Positions 1-5,940 of a stretch of DNA of 7,845 nucleotides are shown one piece after another. The notes beneath the pieces are model-generated. The model saw only the letters and a list, made by a program, of their open reading frames with translations, had not been told where the DNA came from and did no database searches. Position 1 is the first letter of the stretch. Each line of letters opens with the position of its first letter. The position numbers and the translations under genes are program-made. The stretch is from Candidatus Bathyarchaeota archaeon. Its GTDB lineage: Archaea > Thermoproteota > Bathyarchaeia > RBG-16-48-13 > GCA-020355125. Where the stretch lies: positions 1 through 7,845 of the forward strand of contig JAUWJG010000037.1 of NCBI GenBank assembly GCA_030607815.1, written 5' to 3'.

Positions 1-446
1 ATCGTTCAACTGAACGAAGAACTGAAGGACGTGTAAAGAGAATCTATCTTCACAGCATTTTTGATTTTCCACACACCGCTTGTAGCTGTTTTCAAAATAT
101 AGCTTTCCACATTCCTGAAGTAGATGGGATAGGTCTAATGCCAAGAGACTTTAAAGGTGAAGCTCCGAATGGTATGACTTGGACAAAACTAGCTAATAAA
201 ATCGCAGGTAGACAATGCATAGATGGCGTAGCTTCTTTTTCCGTCGGATACCTTCATTCACAAAAGTTTTTTCAAGGTGATGGAGGATACAGTCGAGTTG
301 TATGGATGACAGACCACTTGAAAAAAATTGCCGGAGACTCTATTCCTGAGAAATTTAAAAGATCAATAGCTACTGAAAAGGACATAACAACCATTGAAGA
401 ATTGAAGACTTTCATAAAGAAGAATAGACCCCCCGAGACTCTCTAA
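1..446 (+). CDS. cdhC: Acetyl-CoA decarbonylase/synthase (CODH/ACS) beta subunit, C-terminal part only
   Basis: The frame is open from the left edge (first full codon at base 3) to a TAA at 444-446, giving 147 residues. The ATG at 138 is internal, because recognisable family sequence lies upstream of it. The enzyme condenses a methyl group from the corrinoid protein, CO and CoA into acetyl-CoA, at the Ni-Ni-[4Fe-4S] A-cluster of the Wood-Ljungdahl pathway. Visible family features, in order: FPHTACSCF, where the two cysteines (bases 81-83 and 87-89) match the Cys-X-Cys that binds the distal nickel; IPEVDGIG; DFKGEAPNGMTW; KFFQGDGGYSRVVWM; and a C-terminal ITTIEELKTFIKK like the usual family ending. 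The middle residue of the Cys-X-Cys is Ser, where the Moorella enzyme has Gly. The cysteines that bind the [4Fe-4S] cluster lie outside the window. The protein is cytoplasmic. Family assignment is from recalled motifs, not a search. Confidence 0.9.
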   Translation, partial: RSTERRTEGRVKRIYLHSIFDFPHTACSCFQNIAFHIPEVDGIGLMPRDFKGEAPNGMTWTKLANKIAGRQCIDGVASFSVGYLHSQKFFQGDGGYSRVVWMTDHLKKIAGDSIPEKFKRSIATEKDITTIEELKTFIKKNRPPETL

Positions 447-584
447 GACTCTTCATCTTCACAGAAAAATCTCATAGAAGACGCTTTACATGTTACTTCA
501 AGACACTTCAGCTAGGTCTCATTTTATACCCGATTTAAACAATATCTTTCTAGTAAGAATGAAATTCAAAATAGCGCAAACCAA

Positions 585-926
585 TCAGGACCGTATCATT
601 ACTAAGATCATCTTAAACTTTCTTTTAGCTTTCAAAGCATGTGGTTCATTAGCTGGCATAATAACCATTTCGCCGTCTTGTAAGTTTAACGTCTTTCCTG
701 AGATCCTAATTTCAGCTTCTCCATCCAAAATATGAACTAACGCATCAAAAGGTGCTGTATGTTCACTTAACCCTTGGCCTTCTCCGAAAGCAAAGAGAGT
801 GACAGTTCCTTTTTCTTCATCCATTATTGTCCTACTCACAACAGCTCCCTCTTGATATTCTACTAACTCACTCAACCTTACAACTTTACCTACTAATGTT
901 CTCTTTTGTTCCACGTTATTTCCCAT
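585..926 (-). CDS. Small single-domain cupin protein (113 aa)
   Basis: This is a single cupin barrel, ATG at 926 to TGA at 585. Cupin motif 1 appears as GQGLSEHTAPFDALVHILDG (about residues 50-69) and motif 2 as GEMVIMPANEPHAL (85-98). H56 and H96 are the likely metal ligands. The usual second His of motif 1 (HxH) is Ala (H-T-A), and D61 sits where another ligand could lie. This matches my recollection of a family of about 110 residues common in anaerobic archaea and bacteria, with a conserved HTAPFDA and an end like MIRS. No substrate is established for it. The hydrophobic strand pattern and the absence of a signal peptide or membrane segment suggest a soluble cytosolic protein. It converges on the acetyl-CoA synthase gene and diverges from the CooT gene. 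Adjacency suggests nothing firm about its role. The cupin fold is well supported; the function is unknown. Confidence 0.85.
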   Translation of the reverse strand: MGNNVEQKRTLVGKVVRLSELVEYQEGAVVSRTIMDEEKGTVTLFAFGEGQGLSEHTAPFDALVHILDGEAEIRISGKTLNLQDGEMVIMPANEPHALKAKRKFKMILVMIRS

Positions 927-1075
927 CTTAACACGACCTATTTATCATATTATTCTTTATAATATACTATGGGTATGTTTGTTTTACGAATAAGTTTAAG
1001 TTATCTAAGACTTCTTTAATTGCTTAAATCTTTCCAGAATAAATGATATCTTAAAGTAAACTTCAAGGGGATTTT
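927..1075. promoter_or_regulatory. Divergent promoter region of the cupin and CooT-family genes
   Basis: This 149-base AT-rich spacer separates divergent genes. TTTATAAT at 956-963 reads as a TATA-like box on both strands. For the cupin (minus) it lies about 34 bases from the ATG, so the transcript would have a leader of only a few bases. For the CooT-like gene a nearer candidate is CTTAAATC at 1023-1030, which would start transcription near 1053 and leave a short leader holding AAGGGG. These are pattern matches, with no direct evidence of transcription. Confidence 0.35.
1065..1070 (+). promoter_or_regulatory. Ribosome binding site of the CooT-family gene
   Basis: AAGGGG lies 5 bases before the ATG at 1076. 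It is a moderate Shine-Dalgarno match and supports the start that places Cys at residue 2. Confidence 0.5.
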
Positions 1076-1261
1076 ATGTGTGAGTTTAAAGTGATTCTTG
1101 AAGGAAATACTGTATTCAAAGATGCAGTATATGCAAAAGTTGATGGTGCCAACGTTATCGTTAAAGACATCCTAGGCGATCTTGAGGAATTCAATAATTG
1201 CAGAATTATCGAGGTTAATGTAAATGCTCAACGCTTAATACTCTCCCGCATCAAAAAATAA
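1076..1261 (+). CDS. CooT-family nickel-binding protein (61 aa)
   Basis: This small all-beta protein begins MCEFKVILEG. The N-terminal Met-Cys-Glu, the following strands, and the final turn-strand QRLILSRI match the CooT/PF10133 family as I know it. In Rhodospirillum rubrum, CooT is a dimer that binds nickel through Cys2 and supports nickel insertion into CO dehydrogenase. Here Cys2 is present, and there is one further cysteine, C42. The length of 61 is normal for the family. The start is fixed by a Shine-Dalgarno-like AAGGGG and by Cys2. It has its own upstream region and ends 110 bases before a convergent radical SAM gene, so it is probably monocistronic. It lies about 0.6 kb downstream of the acetyl-CoA synthase gene, which is itself a nickel enzyme. 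A role in nickel handling for CODH/ACS is an inference from family and position. An older label for this family is 'predicted RNA-binding protein'. Confidence 0.85.
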   Translation: MCEFKVILEGNTVFKDAVYAKVDGANVIVKDILGDLEEFNNCRIIEVNVNAQRLILSRIKK

Positions 1262-1370
1262 AATTCTTTCTACAATTTCAGTACAAAAAAGTTGTTAATT
1301 GATTTTTCGTCATAAAGAACAATTCAATGTTGCACTGTGAAATAAGATGTTGTTATTCATATGCACTCTT

Positions 1371-2813
1371 TTAATCTAACTTTCTTATTACATCGATTTC
1401 TTCTTTGATCTCTCCAATTCGATTTAAGTTATTCTTCAAAATGGTCATCCTATAAGGGCTTTTTAGTAATCTACCTATTTGTGTCAAGATGAAACTTGAT
1501 CTTTTGAGAAAATCCATTAAGGATAGACGGACCATCTGTTCAATTTCTTGGAAGGGTACAGCGGTTGGACAAATTTTTGGGACACTAATTCCTGTTTCCC
1601 AATATTTATCCACATTTAAAATCCCCTTCATCTTTAATTCATTCCAAATATCAGTTCCAGGGTCAGCTCCTAAAATGTTAAACCGTGGAAAATCGATTTG
1701 CAGTTTTTTAGCGAAGTTAAGAGTATTAAGTATCTCTTCTCTAGTCTCATCTGGAGCACCTAAAATAAATGAACTGACTATGATATCTATACCAGCTTTT
1801 CGTGCTATTTTAATCGCATTTATCGATTGTTGAGGAGTAATTTTTTTATTATAATAATCTAATATCCTTTGATTAGCGCTCTCAACACCAAAATAGATGA
1901 CTTTGCAGCCAGCTTTAGATAATTGCTTAAACATTTCATACGAGCAACTATCTACTCTTCCCTCACAAAACCATTCCACATCCAACTTTTCTTTCCTCAT
2001 TGTTTTGCAAAGTTGGATGACCCTTTTTTGGTTCAATGTAAAACTGTCATCCACAAAAATGAACTGCTCATAACCTTGACTTGTAAGATAAAGCAATTCT
2101 TCTACAGTTTTTTCGATTGATCTTGGTCTCCACAAGTGATTGCAAAATTTTTGAGTACTGCAAAATTTACATTTATGAACACATCCGCGAGAGAAAATGA
2201 GACTTGTAAATTTTTTATCCGCTATTTTTGCACCTGCGATTGTGGAATGATATTCTACATCAAGTAAACTACGATCTGGAAATGGAATAGAATCGACATC
2301 TTTTATTAACGGTCTATCCTGGGTCGAAATAATGGCATCTCCTTCTCTAAAAGTGATCCCTAAAACTTTTTTCAGATCATCTTCCTTCTCGAAAGTATCT
2401 ACAAGATCAACTACTGTATTTTCTCCTTCTCCTCGGACAACAATATTTACAGAAGGATATTTCTTGAGAATACGATCGGCATTAAAAGTTGCATAATATC
2501 CGCCAAGAACAGTGATTATATTCGATTTTATCTTCTTGACTTCTTTGCATAACAATGTAGCTGTACGACCTGAACTTGAAAATGTTGTGAATCCTAGAAT
2601 ATCTGGGTCTTCCTTTTCAACCCATTTAACCGTTTCTTCTATAGTGTAACCTTTTGCAGGTTGATCCAAAACTGAGACTTTCACTCCTGTTTCTTGTAAA
2701 GTTGTAGCTAAATATAAGATGCCTAACGGAGGCCAAGTTGCGGATAATAGACTCTTTTTTCCCTTCTCCAAAATAATATCATTTGGGCTTGCATTGATGA
2801 ATGAAAACTTCAC
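1371..2813 (-). CDS. B12-binding-domain radical SAM protein (480 aa)
   Basis: This is a cytosolic radical SAM enzyme with the BchE-like two-domain layout. An N-terminal cobalamin-binding-type Rossmann domain (about 1-150) shows WPPLGILYLATTL (27-39), VSVLDQPAKG (46-55), GGYYAT (104-109) and VRGEGE (126-131). A radical SAM barrel (about 200-400) carries the [4Fe-4S] motif C211-x3-C215-x2-C218 in SRGCVHKCKFC, then FVDDSF (253-258), FGVES (308-312) and LGAPDET (351-357). The classic cobalamin His of DxHxxG is Pro here (D50-Q-P-A-K-G), so base-off B12 binding through that His is not expected, although cobalamin may still bind. The C-terminal 80 residues are helical and basic. The start is GTG, chosen because of a strong Shine-Dalgarno and because the protein begins directly in the first strand. 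Family members methylate or rearrange lipids, cofactors and natural products. No neighbour identifies the substrate here. Confidence 0.9.
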   Translation of the reverse strand: MKFSFINASPNDIILEKGKKSLLSATWPPLGILYLATTLQETGVKVSVLDQPAKGYTIEETVKWVEKEDPDILGFTTFSSSGRTATLLCKEVKKIKSNIITVLGGYYATFNADRILKKYPSVNIVVRGEGENTVVDLVDTFEKEDDLKKVLGITFREGDAIISTQDRPLIKDVDSIPFPDRSLLDVEYHSTIAGAKIADKKFTSLIFSRGCVHKCKFCSTQKFCNHLWRPRSIEKTVEELLYLTSQGYEQFIFVDDSFTLNQKRVIQLCKTMRKEKLDVEWFCEGRVDSCSYEMFKQLSKAGCKVIYFGVESANQRILDYYNKKITPQQSINAIKIARKAGIDIIVSSFILGAPDETREEILNTLNFAKKLQIDFPRFNILGADPGTDIWNELKMKGILNVDKYWETGISVPKICPTAVPFQEIEQMVRLSLMDFLKRSSFILTQIGRLLKSPYRMTILKNNLNRIGEIKEEIDVIRKLD

Positions 2814-2819
2814 TTTTTA

Positions 2820-2826
2820 CTCCTCT
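2820..2826 (-). promoter_or_regulatory. Strong Shine-Dalgarno fixing the GTG start of the radical SAM gene
   Basis: On the minus strand this reads AGAGGAG, six bases before the GTG at 2813-2811. It is the best ribosome binding site in the window and justifies the GTG start. Confidence 0.75.
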
Positions 2827-3150
2827 TGCAGAAATATAGCATGCACTTATTAGACTGCTTTATTTATTTCGGTGTTAAATAGATTTTTAGATCACATAAA
2901 ACGCTTCTTTTTATTAAACTCTATCTTATCTAATTTATGAATTTTCGGCTAAACAATTCATTAAAATTAATAAACTTTCAAAAGGAAAAAACCTATACCT
3001 AAAAAAATGTTTAAACATCATAGAGCAATGCATGTTCCATTTTTCTTTTCATCTTGAAAACATCAGTATATCGAGTCAATGTTTGATTTTTTCATTTATC
3101 ACTTCACAATTTAACCCTTTTTTAATATAGATTCCGAATTGTAAATAATC

Positions 3151-3160
3151 TTTTTAAAAG
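3151..3160 (+). promoter_or_regulatory. TATA-like element of the PRPP synthetase gene, probably leaderless
   Basis: TTTTTAAAAG is centred about 27 bases before the ATG at 3182, which is the usual distance from an archaeal TATA box to the transcription start. No Shine-Dalgarno precedes the ATG. Together these suggest transcription begins at or within a base or two of the start codon. This is an inference from spacing. Confidence 0.5.
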
Positions 3161-3181
3161 AGTGTCTACCTACAAAACTCA

Positions 3182-4114
3182 ATGGAAAATTATGTGGTAA
3201 TTGGTGAAAGTGTTTTTTCAGAAGCAATCGCTAGAGGTCTTCAAACTGATTTCATAAAGATAACTTCTAGAAAGTTTCCAGATAGAGAAATCAAGACTAG
3301 GATTGATGTTTCAAAACTAAAGAAAATTGAGGATAGAACTGCTTTAATTGTGATCAGAGCTAACAGATTTGATCCAGATCCTAATGACTGTATTCTGAAA
3401 ATTGTTTTAATCGCTAATACTTTAACCAAATATGGAATTCAACAAAAAGACCTTCTTCTACCTTATATGTTCTACGCCAGACAAGATGGCGAACGTCTAC
3501 CAGGTGAATCAAACACCTTGGGTATAATCGCAAATATTTATGAAAACCTCTCTTTTAACAATCTGATAACAGTTAATTCTCATCTATATGGGAAAAAGCA
3601 CAACATTCAAGAATTTTTTAAATCAATTAAGGTGCAAGATTTAAGCGTTACACATCTTTTTGCTTCTTACATTTTCGCAAAAAATTTCAAGAATCCTTTT
3701 ATTATCGGTCCAGGAATTGGCCCAGAAAAAATGGCTAAAGAGCTTTCAATTTCCCTAGATTGTGAATATGAATGTCTACCAAAATCGAGAGACCCTGAGA
3801 CGGGGAGAGTGGATATAGCACCTCCAGAGTCAGATCTACTTAACAAAGACGTCATAATATACGATGATATTGCCTCGTCTGGCGGAACAACTGAGTTGGC
3901 TTATAGACTCTCCGAAATAAAGGATCCAGGAAGCTTAACTATTGCCTTACCTCATCTATGGACATCTCCAGGTATAACTCGGTTGAGTCTCCTGAGAAGT
4001 ATAGAGCTGATAACTACGAATTCTTTTCGAAGTGAACATGTTAAGAGACCCTTCACTGAACTATCTCTTGAGCCGATGCTCGTTAAACATTTACAAAATT
4101 TATCAAATAAGTAA
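3182..4114 (+). CDS. prs: Ribose-phosphate pyrophosphokinase (PRPP synthetase), divergent archaeal type (310 aa)
   Basis: The enzyme makes PRPP from ribose 5-phosphate and ATP for nucleotide, histidine and tryptophan synthesis, in the cytosol. Two phosphoribosyltransferase-fold halves are visible. The N-half has FPDRE (32-36, usually FPDGE), PYMFYARQD (94-102, the ATP-binding segment) and GESNTLG (108-114). VNSH (131-134) corresponds to the conserved His region, often VNPH in archaea. The C-half has LPKSRDPETG (199-208) with the catalytic-loop Lys201 and Arg203, and the PRPP-binding loop VIIYDDIASSGGTT (224-237), with D228-D229 and SGGT for the usual TGGT. The usual PDxG turn is replaced by GPGIGP (176-181). 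The length of 310 is normal to slightly long for the family (archaeal forms are about 285). The deviations leave a divergent but probably active enzyme, or a specialised paralogue. The start is the first ATG, with a leaderless-type promoter. It is followed on the same strand, after 292 bases, by trpS, probably a separate unit. Confidence 0.88.
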   Translation: MENYVVIGESVFSEAIARGLQTDFIKITSRKFPDREIKTRIDVSKLKKIEDRTALIVIRANRFDPDPNDCILKIVLIANTLTKYGIQQKDLLLPYMFYARQDGERLPGESNTLGIIANIYENLSFNNLITVNSHLYGKKHNIQEFFKSIKVQDLSVTHLFASYIFAKNFKNPFIIGPGIGPEKMAKELSISLDCEYECLPKSRDPETGRVDIAPPESDLLNKDVIIYDDIASSGGTTELAYRLSEIKDPGSLTIALPHLWTSPGITRLSLLRSIELITTNSFRSEHVKRPFTELSLEPMLVKHLQNLSNK

Positions 4115-4304
4115 TTCCTATTCCTCGCGAACTTTATCTATATCATAACAAACATTTAATTTTAAAAAATCAGCAAGGGATAAAAATGCTCTTTTTAAAC
4201 TCAAGATATATTACTCAGAATACTTTTTTTACTCTACTGTTTTAGATCAAACTTTAAATATTGCATCATTTATTTTTTCAGTTCACATAAAGTAGTGTAT
4301 GCCT

Positions 4305-4327
4305 TCGACTGATATTGAATATGTCGA
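4305..4327. repeat. Imperfect inverted repeat upstream of trpS
   Basis: TCGAC, TG, ATATT, G, AATAT, GTCGA: two 5-base arm pairs share a centre at 4317, with a two-base insertion on the left (positions 4310-4311). It lies about 80 bases before the trpS start, in the 292-base gap after prs. It could be a dimeric repressor site or a small hairpin, and has no following T-run. The rest of the 4115-4406 gap is AT-rich, with a T-run at 4225-4231 that could end prs transcription and TATA-like ATTAATAATT around 4358-4367. No gene is evident there. Confidence 0.4.
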
Positions 4328-4391
4328 GACAACATTTCTTCATCTTAATAATAAGTATTAATAATTAGTCTAACAAAATTACATTCATTTT

Positions 4392-4397
4392 AAGGAG
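4392..4397 (+). promoter_or_regulatory. Shine-Dalgarno fixing the TTG start of trpS
   Basis: AAGGAG ends nine bases before the TTG at 4407. The conserved N-terminal extension of archaeal TrpRS begins soon after, so the TTG is preferred over the internal ATG of residue 50. Confidence 0.7.
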
Positions 4398-4406
4398 TAT
4401 TGAGCA

Positions 4407-5528
4407 TTGTCTTCAGATTCCAACGTGAAAAGAACTAAACTAGATCCATTTGGGACATCGATTATTGAGAATTACGAAAATTTATATGGGAAAGAATTTG
4501 GGATTCAACCATTTAAGCCATTTTTGCCAAAAATTTCAAATCCTGCACAAAGTATGCGTAGAGGTGTAATTTTTGGACATAGAAACTTTGAAAACGTATT
4601 GAAAGCCATGAATGAAAAAAAAGAGTTCGCAGTAATGAGTGGAATAAAACCCTCAGGAGAATTTCATTTAGGTACGTTAATGACCGCTTGTGAAGTTATT
4701 TACTTTCAGCAGCAAGGTGGCATAGCCTTCTACTGTATTGCAGATGTGGAAGCCTATGAAGACAACAATCTCTCTTTTGATGAAAGCGAAAAAATTGCAT
4801 TGAGTAACGTAACGGATCTCTTAACTTTAGGTTTCGATCCTAAACATGGGTATATTTATCGTCAATCTAAAGAAGAACATGTTAAGAATCTTGCAATCAT
4901 CTTCGGTAGAGGTGTTACCTTAGCCACTATGAAAGCGATCTATGGAGAACGCCACATGGGGCTCTACTTATCCGCTTTAATTCAAGCAGGAGATATCTTG
5001 CTTCCCCAACTTAAAGAGTTTGGAGGACCAAAACCAACTGTTGTACCTGTTGGAATAGATCAAGACCCTCATCTTCGCCTTACTCGGGATCTCGCCTTTA
5101 AGTTTCGCAAAAAATACAAATTCATCTCCCCCTCTTCGACTTATCATAAACTCATCAAAGCTTTGGATGGAAGTCCAAAGATGAGTAAACGAAATCCTCT
5201 AAGTTATTTCACTCTCGAAGAGACACCTGAAATAATAGAAAAGAAAATATCTAGAGCATTTACAGGAGGTCGTCCGTCTGAGAAAGAACAACGTAAATTC
5301 GGTGCAAATCCAGATATCTGTCCTATTTACGATCTTTATCTATACCAATTCTATGAAAAAGATGAAGACGTAATTAAACTTCGAAACGAAGAATGTATGA
5401 GCGGTAACCTCTTATGTGGAGAATGTAAACTTCGCTTGATCAAAATTGTTCTAAAATTCGTTAAAAATCATCAACGTAAACGTCTTAGAAACATTGACTA
5501 TGCGAGAGAGATTTTATCCATCGCGTGA
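4407..5528 (+). CDS. trpS: Tryptophanyl-tRNA synthetase, archaeal type (373 aa)
   Basis: This class I aminoacyl-tRNA synthetase charges tRNA-Trp. The order matches the archaeal TrpRS I recall. The N-terminal segment has DPFGTSIIENYENLYGKEFGI (13-33, split here as DPFGTSII and ENYENLYGKEFGI) and RRGVIFGHRNF (51-61). The HIGH-equivalent is GIKPSGEFHLGT (79-90). Then come CIADVEAYEDN (110-120), LIQAGDILLPQL (191-202), VVPVGIDQDPHLRLTRD (212-228) for tryptophan and tRNA recognition, and KMSKR (258-262) as the KMSKS loop. The C-terminal part has AFTGGRPSEKEQRKFG (284-299) and a cysteine-bearing ECMSGNLLCGECK (329-341). The second His of HIGH is Thr. The length is typical. The start is TTG, with a good Shine-Dalgarno. 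It is a cytosolic housekeeping gene. Its only same-strand neighbour is prs, whose product is a precursor of tryptophan synthesis, but the 292-base gap argues against a shared operon. Confidence 0.95.
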   Translation: MSSDSNVKRTKLDPFGTSIIENYENLYGKEFGIQPFKPFLPKISNPAQSMRRGVIFGHRNFENVLKAMNEKKEFAVMSGIKPSGEFHLGTLMTACEVIYFQQQGGIAFYCIADVEAYEDNNLSFDESEKIALSNVTDLLTLGFDPKHGYIYRQSKEEHVKNLAIIFGRGVTLATMKAIYGERHMGLYLSALIQAGDILLPQLKEFGGPKPTVVPVGIDQDPHLRLTRDLAFKFRKKYKFISPSSTYHKLIKALDGSPKMSKRNPLSYFTLEETPEIIEKKISRAFTGGRPSEKEQRKFGANPDICPIYDLYLYQFYEKDEDVIKLRNEECMSGNLLCGECKLRLIKIVLKFVKNHQRKRLRNIDYAREILSIA

Positions 5529-5560
5529 AACTATCTATATGCGGCTTAATTAGGTGCTAC

Positions 5561-5586
5561 GGAAAAATATGATTCTAATTTTTTCC
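5561..5586 (+). terminator. Weak hairpin and T-run downstream of trpS
   Basis: GGAAAAA (5561-5567) can pair with a run ending TTTTTCC (5580-5586) across a 12-base loop, giving a seven-base AT-rich stem 33 bases after the trpS stop. The T-rich right arm would itself be enough for archaeal termination. The call is tentative. Confidence 0.35.
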
Positions 5587-5649
5587 ACAGTATTACTTAA
5601 TCTACTTTTATCTTACTGTTCTTTCTACAACTTGAATATTCGTCATCGC

Positions 5650-5829
5650 TTAATTTCTAAACTCCTTTAAAAATAAATCATGAAATTCTTGAAAATAGCA
5701 CTCAATATTTTCTAAGGTTATATAGTAAATAGCGTGCAGGGAAGAAAATTTGATTAACAAATTCCGAAATAATCTCTCTAAATTACTAAAGAATATGGCA
5801 AAGATTGAATATTCCGCATTGTCACTCAG
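5650..5829 (-). pseudogene. Cryptic 59-codon open frame, possible gene remnant
   Basis: The minus-strand frame is open from CTG at 5829 to TAA at 5650, bounded upstream by a stop at 5832. It has no ATG or GTG, and a TTG only well inside. The predicted peptide is Phe-, Leu- and Glu-rich and looks protein-like, for example LENIECYFQEFHDLF near its end. I do not recognise a family. Upstream, the same frame is cut by stops at several positions, so an intact longer gene is excluded. It is either a decayed gene fragment or a chance open frame in T-rich DNA. Confidence 0.2.
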
Positions 5830-5940
5830 TTAAAATTATTTATTCTAAAATGATAAACCTACGTAATGCTTCTTGTACAATGTATACTCATGAAAATACT
5901 CTCATTACCCTCTGAAAAAACGTGGTAAATATCCAGCTGA

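Larger units (their letters stand above)
2814..3181. other. 368-base divergent intergenic region between the radical SAM and PRPP synthetase genes
   Basis: The stretch is very AT-rich and holds promoter signals at both ends. On the minus strand CGAAATAAATAAAG (2858-2871) resembles a BRE-TATA element; transcription would start near 2840 and leave a short leader containing the Shine-Dalgarno. The plus-strand element is listed separately. The middle, about 2900-3120, shows no tRNA, stable hairpin, repeat array or convincing gene. Only open frames of under 30 codons, interrupted by stops, are present. Confidence 0.5.
5529..5940. other. 412-base convergent intergenic region after trpS
   Basis: This AT-rich stretch lies between the trpS stop and the hydrolase stop. 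It contains a weak hairpin at 5561-5586 and a 59-codon open frame on the minus strand at 5650-5829, which has no standard start codon near its beginning. Nothing resembling a tRNA, repeat array or mobile element is visible. The remaining short frames are interrupted within a few codons. Confidence 0.5.

Noticed and set aside
138..446. ATG at 138 as the start of a separate 102-residue protein
   Set aside because: The same frame is open to the left edge and encodes recognisable acetyl-CoA synthase sequence before the ATG, so this is the middle of a larger gene.
490..735. 81-codon plus-strand frame opposite the cupin end
   Set aside because: It overlaps the cupin on the opposite strand, has no Shine-Dalgarno and resembles no family; it is a shadow frame.
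1489..2120. Plus-strand frames of 114 and 65 codons inside the radical SAM gene
   Set aside because: They are antisense to a well-supported gene with intact catalytic motifs.
3011..3091. Minus-strand open frame of about 27 codons in the radical SAM-prs gap, ending MKRKMEHALLYDV
   Set aside because: It looks faintly protein-like, but it is short, has stops just upstream, and the neighbouring frame does not join into a recognisable family.
3241..3855. Two minus-strand 62-codon frames inside prs
   Set aside because: They are antisense shadows of a clear PRPP synthetase.
4189..4248. 19-codon ATG frame after AAGGGATAAAA in the prs-trpS gap
   Set aside because: The upstream purine run resembles a Shine-Dalgarno, but the peptide is too short and low in complexity to support.
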